Shown: piece after piece, positions 8,275 to 15,611 of the stretch
How the letters are laid out: each line of letters starts with the position of its first letter
Position numbering within the stretch: position 1 is the stretch's first letter
Assembly: GCF_009905615.1 (NCBI RefSeq)
Contig: NZ_JAAAKW010000013.1
Location: forward strand, 62,001-126,000
Length of the DNA stretch: 64,000 nt
Source of the DNA: Pseudomonas sp. SLFW
Lineage (GTDB): Bacteria; Pseudomonadota; Gammaproteobacteria; Pseudomonadales; Pseudomonadaceae
Direction: 5' to 3'
Notes under the pieces: model-generated
The model's input: only the letters and a program-made list of their open reading frames with translations
What the model was told of the DNA's origin: nothing
Database searches by the model: none
Position numbers and translations under genes: made by a program

Positions 8275-8356
8275 CACCTTGTAACTGACGAACGGCAGCA
8301 ACCAAAAAGCGAATTTAATGTCTGCTTTTTCAATAACCGGTTAATCGAGCTTGACC

Positions 8357-8962
8357 ATGCAGCGCGACAACATTCTCACGCAGGATGAGTTGGACTTCAT
8401 CCAGAACATGCAGCACAACCCCAAGCTGAACCTGCGCGACAAGTCCCGTAGCCTGGTGGTCAACGGCGGTGTCCAGATTCAGGACCTGCTGACGCGCCTC
8501 GCCGCTCATGAGCAAGTGACGATTCAAGCCCAGTTCGACAACCAGCAGATGACCTTTCCGCTGCATCTGGTTGAAGACGAATTCCACGCACTGCACTTGG
8601 AGTTGGGCGCCCCCAGCATTTTTGAAGAAGGCCCGCGCATCCGTCCGTGGCGTTTGAGTTTGCCCGAGCCTATGGCGCTGGAAACCGAGAAAGGCGCGCT
8701 GACGGCCCTGTGGGTGCACGAGATTTCCTTTAAAGGCATCCTGCTGGAAATCCGCAAACAGACCAAGCCGCCCAAATATTTTTCCGCCTGGTTTACCCCG
8801 GCCGGCCTTGCCCCCATCGCCTTGCGCGGCACCTTTGAGCGCCTGACCGAACAGGGCCTGGCCGCGTACCGCTTGAGCCAGAACAGCAAGGAAGACACCG
8901 AGCGCCTGCGGCAGTACATCCTTCAGGAACATCGCAAGATTCATCCTTCCATGCATTTGTAA
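8357..8962 (+). CDS. PilZN/YcgR-like protein, putative
   Basis: 201 residues, cytosolic. ATG 8357 is used rather than the TTG at 8351. Residues 35-95 follow the pattern of the YcgR N-terminal (PilZN) domain: IQDLLTRLAAHEQVTI, then HLVEDEFHALHLELG. The second half resembles a PilZ barrel, but the c-di-GMP motifs are degenerate: RIRPWR instead of a clear RxxxR, and EISFKG instead of D/NxSxxG. It may therefore bind c-di-GMP weakly or not at all. It follows the LOV gene on the same strand, 82 bases downstream across a weak AAAAAGC/GCTTTTT inverted repeat, so partial read-through is possible. Confidence 0.6.
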   Translation: MQRDNILTQDELDFIQNMQHNPKLNLRDKSRSLVVNGGVQIQDLLTRLAAHEQVTIQAQFDNQQMTFPLHLVEDEFHALHLELGAPSIFEEGPRIRPWRLSLPEPMALETEKGALTALWVHEISFKGILLEIRKQTKPPKYFSAWFTPAGLAPIALRGTFERLTEQGLAAYRLSQNSKEDTERLRQYILQEHRKIHPSMHL

Positions 8963-8964
8963 CA

Positions 8965-9042
8965 GCGGCGAGTTTTGAGCGGCAAGCTGCAAGATTGACC
9001 GTGCCGCCCCACTTGCCGCGTAAGGCTCAAAACTCGCGGCGG
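8965..9042. repeat. Long interrupted inverted repeat between convergent genes
   Basis: GCGAGTTTTGAGC at 8968-8980 pairs with GCTCAAAACTCGC at 9025-9037, and GCGGCAAG at 8979-8986 pairs with CTTGCCGC at 9012-9019. The cruciform separates the 3' ends of the PilZN-like gene and the leftward litR-type gene. It has no T-run and is unrelated to the REP families elsewhere in the window. It may act as a bidirectional transcription or mRNA-decay barrier. Confidence 0.6.
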
Positions 9043-9045
9043 CTC

Positions 9046-9984
9046 TCAAGTATCGAGACGTCCCGCCAGAAACTGCTGCAAGCGTTGTTGCATCACGCCT
9101 GCGTCACTACTCAGACACCCGATGACCGAACCCTGCAAACTGGCCTGCGCCATGTCAGCGGTTTTACCCGCCAGCAGCAGCGGGCAGGCAAGCCCCAGCG
9201 CGAGCCTTTCCAACTTTCTGTTGAAGTCGGCCGAAGGCAGTTGATCAGAGAACAACACCAGCGCGTCGGGTTTGATCTTGCCGCAAACAAGCCCGAGTTC
9301 TTCCAGCGGCTGCCCCGGCGCCAGCACACTGATCGATGCGCGCTCAGAGGTCATCAGCAAAGCGGCAACCCACAGTTCCAGCTCCCTGCATCCACCGGGC
9401 ATGGCGACCACCAGAACCCGATAATCGGCGTCTGCTCGCGCTGAAGTGAGCCGCTGGAGTGCGTGCCCTCGCAGGAAGTGGTCGAAGAACAGCCATTCGC
9501 TGAGGGGGCCAAACGCGTCATGACGAGCGACGAGGTCGTACCAGACCGGCATCAGGATTTGCTCGAAGACCACTGAAACCGGGTAGGCGAAAAGGACCTG
9601 ATCGTAGATCTGATCCAGCCAGCGTTCGTCGAAATTTTCGGTAGCCTGACGCAGCCGCCCTTGCCACGCCTCTTTCCCCGCGCTGTCGACGACACTCAGC
9701 GGCCCTCGCGCCTTGGCATTCAGATCGCGGGTATCGGCAAGGATTTTTCCAACCTTACTGATAGCCACTCCGCGTTCGGTCCACATGAGAATGCTCCGAA
9801 CCGTCGCCACATCCGCGTGGGTATAAAGCCGATGTCCGCCGTCGGTACGGATGGGTGTGATCAAGCCATGACGGCGTTCCCATGCGCGAAGCGTGACCGA
9901 GTTGACACCGGTCAGGCGCGACACCTCGCGAATGGGCAACAGCTCCTCATCGTTTTCAGATGACGCACTGCGCAACTGAGTCAT
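9046..9984 (-). CDS. litR: MerR-family regulator of the class II LitR type
   Basis: 312 residues from ATG 9984; an upstream GTG-type extension is unlikely. The MerR DNA-binding domain is at residues 15-85 (LPIREVSRLTGVNSVTLRAW, then RTDGGHRLY). It is followed by a LitR/CarH-like region with PVSVVFEQILMPVWYDL and a B12-binding-like fold. The E/DxH cobalamin ligand is missing: the segment reads PGGCRELELWVA, with no His. That defines class II LitR proteins, which in Pseudomonas depend on a LOV photoreceptor for light control. A short LOV gene is one gene away. A TTGTACA motif lies 37-43 bases upstream of the ATG, suggesting autoregulation. Confidence 0.88.
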   Translation of the reverse strand: MTQLRSASSENDEELLPIREVSRLTGVNSVTLRAWERRHGLITPIRTDGGHRLYTHADVATVRSILMWTERGVAISKVGKILADTRDLNAKARGPLSVVDSAGKEAWQGRLRQATENFDERWLDQIYDQVLFAYPVSVVFEQILMPVWYDLVARHDAFGPLSEWLFFDHFLRGHALQRLTSARADADYRVLVVAMPGGCRELELWVAALLMTSERASISVLAPGQPLEELGLVCGKIKPDALVLFSDQLPSADFNRKLERLALGLACPLLLAGKTADMAQASLQGSVIGCLSSDAGVMQQRLQQFLAGRLDT

Positions 9985-10018
9985 GAAAGTGTCCGTCTTG
10001 AAGTGATTTAGAAACAGG

Positions 10019-10026
10019 ATTGTACA
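10019..10026. promoter_or_regulatory. TTGTACA motif between litR and the ABM gene
   Basis: ATTGTACA at 10019-10026 lies in the 217-base divergent region between the litR-type gene (start 9984) and the rightward gene at 10202. Read leftward it is TGTACAAT, so TACAAT could serve as a -10 box for litR. The same heptamer recurs at three other promoters in this window. Proposed LitR-type operator; inference. Confidence 0.45.
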
Positions 10027-10201
10027 TCTGCCGGGATTCAATCAAGGAAAACCGATCTGCAAAGACTTGTGGCTTTGTCCACGGAATCAGGAATAATCCT
10101 TGCTTGCATTTCGTAATGAAATTGACGCGACGCCACCACCCCGGCGTTGCGCCATGTGATTTCCCTACCCGGGAAGCTCACTCGTCTATCGGAGATACAC
10201 A

Positions 10202-10771
10202 ATGTCTACCTCACCCGTCACGTTGATGGTCGCCCGCCGCGTTGCCCATGGCCGCTATGAGGAACTCATTACCTGGCTGCACGAAGGCGAGCACCTCGCC
10301 ACCGACTTCCCCGGCTACCTGGGCTCGGGCGTCCTCGCGCCGCCTCCGGGAGACGACGAATTCCAGATCATTTTCCGCTTTGCCGATGAAGCCACCATGC
10401 ACGCGTGGGAGCATTCTGCGTCTCGACGCTCCTGGTTGGTGCGTGGCAGCGGGCTTTTCGCCAAGAATTCCGTGCACCGTGTGCGCGGGCTGGACGGCTG
10501 GTTCGGCACCGTCGGACAGCGTCCGCCGCGCTGGAAACAGGCCATCGCCATTTGGTTGGCGTTCTTTCCCGTCTCATTGATCTTCAACTACGTGTTGGGG
10601 CCCTTGCTGAGTGAGTTGGCGTTGCTGCCGCGGATCATGATCAGCACGCTCATTCTCACGCCATTGATGGTGTTCTGGTTCATTCCGTTGTCGACGCATC
10701 TGTTGTCAGGGTGGTTGCAGAGCAACAGTCAGACGCCATCAGTGTCCGCCGAATCGGCGTCTACTCGCTGA
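10202..10771 (+). CDS. Antibiotic biosynthesis monooxygenase-domain membrane protein
   Basis: 189 residues with GGAGA 8-12 bases before ATG 10202. Residues 5-95 form an ABM-like ferredoxin fold (PVTLMVARRVAHGRYEE, FPGYLGSGVL, FQIIFRFADEATMHAWEHS), usually a cofactor-free monooxygenase or heme-degrading module. Residues 115-170 hold two membrane helices around AIWLAFFPVSLIFNYVLG and TLILTPLMVFWFIPLS. Such ABM plus two-helix proteins are common and of unknown role. It is divergent from litR and sits at the head of the folM-folE-folX set, so it probably belongs to the light-responsive group. The fusion suggests action at the inner membrane. Confidence 0.85.
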   Translation: MSTSPVTLMVARRVAHGRYEELITWLHEGEHLATDFPGYLGSGVLAPPPGDDEFQIIFRFADEATMHAWEHSASRRSWLVRGSGLFAKNSVHRVRGLDGWFGTVGQRPPRWKQAIAIWLAFFPVSLIFNYVLGPLLSELALLPRIMISTLILTPLMVFWFIPLSTHLLSGWLQSNSQTPSVSAESASTR

Positions 10772-10807
10772 TCCCATATCGTCCCGACCTCCAGCGCCGA
10801 ACCCACA

Positions 10808-10816
10808 GTTGTACAC
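10808..10816. promoter_or_regulatory. TTGTACA motif upstream of folM
   Basis: GTTGTACAC at 10808-10816 lies in the 180-base gap between the ABM-domain gene and folM, about 140 bases before the folM ATG. It matches the motif at the litR promoter and at two distant loci. No clear -35/-10 pair could be assigned, but a promoter is expected here because the gap is longer than the other spacings in the fol operon. Confidence 0.4.
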
Positions 10817-10951
10817 CACTGACCATTGGGTTAACTTTGCCCCAGACGTTCGATCTCTGATGGCGCAATGAAAGCAACCGGCGCCCGCAACCCAGAGCCG
10901 ATACGCCAATGACTTTCCGGTGTCCTCTTCCCTGATAACCCACGAGCTGCC

Positions 10952-11662
10952 ATGGCCTCCTCCCCCGCCCCTGTCCTGATCACTGGCGCCAGCCAGCGCA
11001 TCGGCCTGCACTGCGCCGAACGGCTGCTGGGCGAAGGTCAGCCGGTGATTATCAGTTATCGCACCGAACGCCCTGGCGTCGAGCGACTGGAGGCACTGGG
11101 CGCCCTCGCGATTCAGGCGGATTTTTCGTCGCAGGACAGCGTGATGGCCTTCATCGCGCAATTGAAAGAACACACCCCACGCTTGCGCGCGATCATCCAC
11201 AACGCCTCCGAGTGGCTGGCAGAAACCGAGGGCGATGAAGGCGATGTATTCATGCGCATGTTCAACGTGCACATGCTCGCCCCCTACCTGATCAACCTGC
11301 ATTGCGCCGAGTTGCTACAGCGCTCGGAGATCGCCGACATCGTTCACATCGGAGACGACGTCACGCGCAAGGGCAGCAGCAAGCACATTGCCTACTGCGC
11401 GAGCAAGGCAGGCATGGACAACCTGACGTTGTCGTTCGCTGCCCGCTATGCCCCCTCTATAAAGGTCAACGGCATCGCTCCGGCCATGCTGATGTTTCAA
11501 CCCGACGACGACGCGGCGTACCGCGCACGCACGCTGGCCAAATCGGCGCTGGGCATCGAGCCGGGCCCTGAAGTGATCTACCAGAGCCTGCGCTATCTGC
11601 TGGATAACCCGTACGTCACCGGCACCACATTGACCGTAAACGGCGGACGGCACGTCAAGTAA
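10952..11662 (+). CDS. folM: Dihydromonapterin reductase FolM
   Basis: 236 residues, NADPH-dependent SDR that reduces dihydromonapterin to tetrahydromonapterin (and dihydrofolate weakly). The FolM-type dinucleotide site is TGASQRIGL at residues 10-18, in which Arg replaces the usual Gly; NASEW and the active-site YCASKAG (YxxxK) follow, and the C-terminus is GTTLTVNGGRHVK. It is followed at 21 bases by folE and then folX, so the set makes tetrahydromonapterin, the cofactor of phenylalanine hydroxylase in Pseudomonas. A TTGTACA element upstream ties it to the putative light regulon. Confidence 0.93.
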   Translation: MASSPAPVLITGASQRIGLHCAERLLGEGQPVIISYRTERPGVERLEALGALAIQADFSSQDSVMAFIAQLKEHTPRLRAIIHNASEWLAETEGDEGDVFMRMFNVHMLAPYLINLHCAELLQRSEIADIVHIGDDVTRKGSSKHIAYCASKAGMDNLTLSFAARYAPSIKVNGIAPAMLMFQPDDDAAYRARTLAKSALGIEPGPEVIYQSLRYLLDNPYVTGTTLTVNGGRHVK

Positions 11663-11683
11663 GCCGCCCCGAGGACCCATTTG

Positions 11684-12244
11684 ATGACCCTGTCACTGCC
11701 AGAGCACTACCGCGAAATCCTTGTTGGCCTGGGCGAAGACCCGGAGCGCGAGGGTTTGCTGGACACCCCCAAGCGCGCAGCGAAGGCCATGCAGTACCTG
11801 TGTCATGGATACGATCAGACGCTGGACGAGATCGTCAACGGCGCGCTCTTCGCGTCGGATAACGACGAGATGGTCATCGTGAAAGACATCGAGCTGTATT
11901 CGCTGTGCGAACATCACCTGCTGCCGTTCATTGGCAAGGCCCATGTGGCTTACATCCCCACCGGCAAAGTCCTGGGGCTGTCGAAGATCGCCCGCATCGT
12001 CGACATGTTCGCCCGGCGTCTGCAAATCCAGGAAAACCTGACCCGCCAGATCGCCGACGCCATTCAGGGCGTGACCCATGCGGCAGGCGTCGCGGTGGTC
12101 ATCGAGGCGAAGCACATGTGCATGATGATGCGCGGTGTCGAAAAGCAGAATTCGACCATGAATACCTCGGTGATGCTCGGCGCCTTTCGCGAATCCAATA
12201 CGACACGGATGGAATTCCTGCAACTGATCGGACGGAGCAAGTAG
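11684..12244 (+). CDS. folE: GTP cyclohydrolase I
   Basis: 186 residues from ATG 11684, with GAGG 9-12 bases upstream; a TTG three bases earlier is rejected. The enzyme converts GTP to dihydroneopterin triphosphate, first step of pterin and folate synthesis. Visible signatures: SLCEHHLLPFIGKAHVAYIP zinc and substrate region (Cys, His), GLSKIARIVDMFA, and the C-terminal MCMMMRGVEKQNS with the third zinc ligand Cys. Length is standard. Placement between folM and folX argues that this copy is dedicated to monapterin rather than general folate; Pseudomonas commonly has additional folE genes elsewhere. Confidence 0.96.
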   Translation: MTLSLPEHYREILVGLGEDPEREGLLDTPKRAAKAMQYLCHGYDQTLDEIVNGALFASDNDEMVIVKDIELYSLCEHHLLPFIGKAHVAYIPTGKVLGLSKIARIVDMFARRLQIQENLTRQIADAIQGVTHAAGVAVVIEAKHMCMMMRGVEKQNSTMNTSVMLGAFRESNTTRMEFLQLIGRSK

Positions 12245-12247
12245 TCC

Positions 12248-12619
12248 ATGGCAAGACTCGAACCAGGCACCGCACGCATCCGGGTCAAGGACCTGTGCCT
12301 GCGAACCTTTATCGGCATCAACGAAGATGAAATCCTCAACAAGCAGGATGTCCTCATCAACCTGACGATCCTGTACGCCGCCCAGGAAGCGGTGCGCGAC
12401 AACGACATCGATCACGCGCTGAATTACCGGACCATCACCAAGGCAATCATCCATCACGTCGAGAGCAATCGTTTCGCACTGCTGGAGCGGTTGACCCAGG
12501 AAGTGCTGGACCTGGTGATGAGCCACGAGGCCGTGCAATACGCCGAAGTCGAAGTCGACAAGCCCCACGCGTTGCGCTTCGCCGAGTCGGTGTCGATTAC
12601 GCTGGCCGCCGAGCGCTGA
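12248..12619 (+). CDS. folX: Dihydroneopterin triphosphate 2'-epimerase FolX
   Basis: 123 residues, four bases after the folE stop, with GGAG at 12233-12237. FolX epimerises dihydroneopterin triphosphate to the monapterin isomer. It is a FolB-like fold: IRVKDLCLRTFIGINEDE near the start, NYRTITKAI, and KPHALRFAESVSI at the end, which is the FolX version of the aldolase signature. With folE and folM it completes the tetrahydromonapterin branch. FolB (dihydroneopterin aldolase) is the alternative, but the operon and the RVKDLCLRTFIG start favour FolX. Confidence 0.92.
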   Translation: MARLEPGTARIRVKDLCLRTFIGINEDEILNKQDVLINLTILYAAQEAVRDNDIDHALNYRTITKAIIHHVESNRFALLERLTQEVLDLVMSHEAVQYAEVEVDKPHALRFAESVSITLAAER

Positions 12620-12639
12620 TTCCGGAAATGACGCTTGCT

Positions 12640-12732
12640 CCTGTGGGAGCGAATTCATTCGCGATGCGTGTGTACATCAACGGATTTGCATCGGATGTAC
12701 CTGCCTCTCGCGAATGAATTCGCTCCCACAGG
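12640..12732. repeat. REP-type inverted repeat, family A copy 1
   Basis: Two perfect 25-base arms containing GGAGCGAATTCATTCGCG face each other across a 43-base loop. The element sits just after folX. Its loop contains a TGTACA that I regard as part of the repeat rather than as a regulator site. Confidence 0.9.
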
Positions 12733-12817
12733 TCATCCATCCGTTGGACGAATGCCATTGCTCACCCTGCCCCGCGCTCTTATCATCCGCCCCACCTTCA
12801 TTCGCACAGAGTCCATC

Positions 12818-13114
12818 ATGACCGAGCAACAACGCCTGGAACTCGAAGCCGCCGCCTTCCGTCGTCTGGTCGCGCACCTGGACAGCCGAAAGGACGTGCA
12901 GAACATCGATCTGATGAACCTCTCCGGCTTCTGCCGCAACTGCCTGTCCAAGTGGTACAAGGCCGCCGCCGACGAGAAGCAGATCGACATCAGCCTCGAT
13001 GACGCCCGCGAAGTGGTGTACGGAATGCCGTACAGCGAGTGGAAATCCCTCTACCAGAAAGAAGCCAGCGCCGATCAGCAAGCGGCGTTCGCCAAGGAAA
13101 AGAAACATGACTGA
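12818..13114 (+). CDS. DUF1244 family protein
   Basis: 98 residues from ATG 12818. The family is small, cytosolic and helical, with the conserved segment NLSGFCRNCLSKWY followed by DAREVVYGMPYSEWK. The two cysteines in CRNC are conserved in the family and might bind metal, but no function is established to my knowledge. The stop overlaps the start of the HopJ-like gene by eight bases (ATGACTGA), so the two are coupled. This DUF1244-HopJ pairing is common in Pseudomonas. Confidence 0.92.
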   Translation: MTEQQRLELEAAAFRRLVAHLDSRKDVQNIDLMNLSGFCRNCLSKWYKAAADEKQIDISLDDAREVVYGMPYSEWKSLYQKEASADQQAAFAKEKKHD

Positions 13115-13448
13115 CCTGAACACCCTGCGCGCCAGCCTGAAATCCGGCGAACACGCGTTCGCCGACACGCTGGCGTTCGTCGCCGCGCACTACGACTACC
13201 AGCCACAGGCGTTCAGCAACGGCCCGGTCGAGAACGCAGCGGGTCAGAACGAAGGCTCGTGCAAGACCTTGGGTCTGGCGCTGCTAGAAGGCCTGAGCGA
13301 CGAAGAAGCCCTGTTGGCGTTCGGCGAGCACTATCGCTCGGTGGTCGCCACGCCTGAGGGCAGCGATCACGGCAATATCCGTGCGCTGATCACCCATGGT
13401 CTGGCAGGCGTGAAGTTCAGCGCTCAGCCGTTGACGCGTAAAGCCTGA
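13107..13448 (+). CDS. HopJ-type protein
   Basis: 113 residues from ATG 13107, which overlaps the end of the DUF1244 gene. The family is named after the P. syringae type III effector HopJ, but homologs are universal in pseudomonads without such a system and are probably housekeeping. Characteristic segments: FNGPVENA-like SNGPVENAAGQNEGSCK and HYRSVVATPEGSDHGNIRALI. No signal peptide or secretion chaperone is present nearby, so an effector role is not supported here. Confidence 0.9.
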   Translation: MTDLNTLRASLKSGEHAFADTLAFVAAHYDYQPQAFSNGPVENAAGQNEGSCKTLGLALLEGLSDEEALLAFGEHYRSVVATPEGSDHGNIRALITHGLAGVKFSAQPLTRKA

Positions 13449-13485
13449 TCGCTACTGCGCCGCGGTATGACGGCGCACGCTGGCC

Positions 13486-13576
13486 CTGTAGGAGCGAATT
13501 CATTCGCGATTGGCCGGTACATCCGATTCAGATGTTTACCCTGAAACACCGATCGCGAATGAATTCGCTCCTGCAG
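13486..13576. repeat. REP-type inverted repeat, family A copy 2
   Basis: Arms CTGTAGGAGCGAATTCATTC and its near-complement ending CTGCAG enclose a 41-base loop. It lies between the hopJ-like stop and the shared terminator before trxB. Confidence 0.9.
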
Positions 13577-13588
13577 TGCAGACACAAA

Positions 13589-13617
13589 AAAACCGGCCCG
13601 ATGAGCCGGTTTTTTCG
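13589..13617. terminator. Bidirectional terminator between hopJ-like gene and trxB
   Basis: AACCGGC (13591-13597) pairs with GCCGGTT (13605-13611), flanked by A-runs on the left and T-runs on the right. It can end both the rightward DUF1244-HopJ transcript and the leftward trxB transcript. Confidence 0.85.
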
Positions 13618-13632
13618 TTTTGGAACAGCCGA

Positions 13633-14595
13633 TCAGAACGAAGCGTTCGCCAGACCGTCCAGATACCGCTCAACGTCCAGTGCCGCCATGCAGCCCGCAC
13701 CCGCCGAGGTAATCGCCTGACGGTAAACGTGGTCAGCCACGTCACCTGCCGCGAACACGCCTTCGACACTGGTCGCCGTCGCATTACCTTCGCGACCACC
13801 ATGAACGACCATGTAGCCGTCTTTCAGCGCCAATTGGCCTTCGAACAGCGAGGTGTTCGGAGTGTGGCCGATGGCGATGAACACGCCGTCAACCTTCAAC
13901 TCCGCGCTGCTGCCGTCGTTGTTCTTCAGACGTGCACCGGTCACGCCCATGTTGTCGCCCAGCACTTCATCCAGCGTGGCGTTCAGCTTGAGCTCGATCT
14001 TGCCCTCGGCCACACGTGCGTGCAGCTTATCGATCAGGATCTTCTCGGCGCGGAAGGTATCGCGACGGTGAACCAGCGTGACCTTGCTGGCGATGTTGGC
14101 CAGATACAGCGCTTCTTCAACAGCCGTGTTGCCGCCGCCGATCACAGCGACAGGCTTGTTGCGGTAGAAGAAACCGTCACAGGTCGCACAGGCCGAAACA
14201 CCTTTGCCCATGAACGCTTCTTCGGACGGCAGGCCCAGGTAACGGGCGCTGGCGCCGGTGGCGATGATCAGCGCGTCGCAGGTGTAGGTGCCGCTGTCAC
14301 CTTTCAGGCTGAACGGTTTACCGGCCAGATCAACGGCATTGATGTGGTCGAAAATGATCTCGGTTTCGAAACGCTCGGCGTGTTCACGCATGCGGTCCAT
14401 CAACACCGGGCCGGTCAGGCCATGGGGGTCACCCGGCCAGTTGTCGACTTCGGTGGTGGTGGTCAGCTGACCACCTGCCTGCATGCCGGTGATCAGCAGA
14501 GGCTTGAGGTTGGCACGGGCCGCATAGACCGCAGCGCTGTAACCGGCAGGGCCGGAGCCGAGAATAATCACTCGGGAATGACGTACATCAGACAT
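13633..14595 (-). CDS. trxB: Thioredoxin-disulfide reductase
   Basis: 320 residues, NADPH-dependent flavoprotein that reduces thioredoxin. Visible: FAD site GSGPAGYSAA at residues 11-20, redox pair in CATCDGFF near residues 136-143, NADPH site GGGNTAVEEA near 153-162, and the C-terminal FAD motif VFAAGDVADHVYRQA. Length is standard. The adjacent gene in the same orientation encodes a two-Cys peroxiredoxin, the natural sink for thioredoxin electrons. They are separated by 156 bases, so trxB probably has its own promoter. Confidence 0.97.
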   Translation of the reverse strand: MSDVRHSRVIILGSGPAGYSAAVYAARANLKPLLITGMQAGGQLTTTTEVDNWPGDPHGLTGPVLMDRMREHAERFETEIIFDHINAVDLAGKPFSLKGDSGTYTCDALIIATGASARYLGLPSEEAFMGKGVSACATCDGFFYRNKPVAVIGGGNTAVEEALYLANIASKVTLVHRRDTFRAEKILIDKLHARVAEGKIELKLNATLDEVLGDNMGVTGARLKNNDGSSAELKVDGVFIAIGHTPNTSLFEGQLALKDGYMVVHGGREGNATATSVEGVFAAGDVADHVYRQAITSAGAGCMAALDVERYLDGLANASF

Positions 14596-14751
14596 GACAC
14601 ACTCCTATTGACCGGCCATTACGTGTGGTCGGAGTCACTGTGGTCTAAACCGGCGGACCGGTTGAATAAAACGGATCGGTGAGCCACTTGGAGAAGATTC
14701 GCCCACCCATCCTGAAATCGTGACGCTGCGACCGAAGCCGCAGCGACGGTA

Positions 14752-15351
14752 TTACAAGCTCTTGGCGTTCTCAGCCAGGTAATCGGCAACGCCCGAAGCG
14801 TCAGCCTTCATGCCTTTCTGGCCTGGACGCCAACCAGCCGGGCAAACTTCGCCGTGCTGCTCGGTGAACTGCAGTGCTTCAACCAGACGGACCATTTCGT
14901 CAACGTCACGGCCCAGTGGCAGGTTGTTGACCACTTGGTGCTGAACCACACCATTCTGGTCGATCAGGAACGAACCGCGCAGCGCAACGCCGTCGTCGTG
15001 TTCGATGCCGTAAGCGCGAGTGATGTCGTGCTTGATGTCGGCAACCATAGTGAACCGGACCTGGCCGATGCCGCCCTTTTCAACCGGGGTATTGCGCCAT
15101 GCAGCGTGGGTGAAGTGCGAGTCGATGGACACACCAACCACTTCAACGCCGAGATCACGGAATTTGGCGACGCGGTTGTCGTGCGCAATGATTTCCGACG
15201 GGCACACGAACGTGAAGTCCAGTGGCCAGAAGAACAGCACGACGTATTTGCCGCGCAGCGAAGACAGTTTGAAGTCCTCGACAATCGAACCGTCGCCCAG
15301 AACGGCGGCAGCAGTGAAATCCGGGGCCTGTTTGTTAACCAGAACGCTCAT
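14752..15351 (-). CDS. Two-Cys peroxiredoxin (AhpC/Prx group)
   Basis: 199 residues from ATG 15351 with AGGAG upstream; longer starts are rejected. The enzyme reduces hydrogen peroxide and organic hydroperoxides. Peroxidatic Cys is in DFTFVCPSEI near residue 51, resolving Cys in GEVCPAGW near residue 171, and the segment GIEHDDGVALRG is typical of the AhpC/Prx1 group. Thioredoxin, reduced by the neighbouring TrxB, is the likely electron donor since no ahpF lies nearby. An OxyR-like half-operator lies about 105 bases upstream. Confidence 0.94.
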   Translation of the reverse strand: MSVLVNKQAPDFTAAAVLGDGSIVEDFKLSSLRGKYVVLFFWPLDFTFVCPSEIIAHDNRVAKFRDLGVEVVGVSIDSHFTHAAWRNTPVEKGGIGQVRFTMVADIKHDITRAYGIEHDDGVALRGSFLIDQNGVVQHQVVNNLPLGRDVDEMVRLVEALQFTEQHGEVCPAGWRPGQKGMKADASGVADYLAENAKSL

Positions 15352-15455
15352 TAAGACTCCTGAGAGGTTCAAAGTGAATGGAAGAGGTCTAAAAGATGCC
15401 CGCAAGCTTATCGGGGCGGGGAAGATTAAGGAAATATCGTTTCACAATCCAGCTC

Positions 15456-15481
15456 ATAGGCCGTACCTATCCCGATGATCG
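15456..15481 (-). promoter_or_regulatory. Possible OxyR site upstream of the peroxiredoxin gene
   Basis: ATAG-N7-CTAT at 15456-15470 is followed, after another 7 bases, by ATCG. This matches the first dyad of the OxyR consensus (ATAG-N7-CTAT-N7-ATAG-N7-CTAT) and most of the third block; the fourth block does not match. The distance to the peroxiredoxin ATG is about 105 bases. Family logic supports OxyR control, but the half-match is only suggestive. Confidence 0.35.
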
Positions 15482-15611
15482 ATGGCCTGGGTATCGTCGA
15501 TAGACTCTGCCTTCACCAGATTGTTTCGGCGAATGTCGCCATACCGTTCCCGCTTCCGCCGCTTGGGGAAAGCCGGTAAGGTCGGCGCGTTTTCAATGTT
15601 TGGAGGCTTGT

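Noticed and set aside
8306..8331. Terminator between LOV and PilZN-like genes
   Set aside because: AAAAAGC/GCTTTTT has an AT-rich stem and a 12-base loop, too weak to be called a terminator with confidence.
12671..12676. TGTACA in the loop of REP copy 1 after folX
   Set aside because: Located inside a repeat at a 3' end, not at a promoter; other REP loops carry related GGTACA or GATGTAC sequences.
13107..13448. Type III effector and pathogenicity island signal from the HopJ name
   Set aside because: HopJ homologs are universal in Pseudomonas; there is no hrp box, chaperone or secretion gene nearby.
12640..13576. CRISPR-like repeats
   Set aside because: Repeats are inverted, widely spaced, intergenic and lack regular spacers; no cas genes are present.
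13510..14682. Rightward 390-codon frame over trxB
   Set aside because: Begins in a REP element and crosses the terminator; trxB on the other strand is complete.
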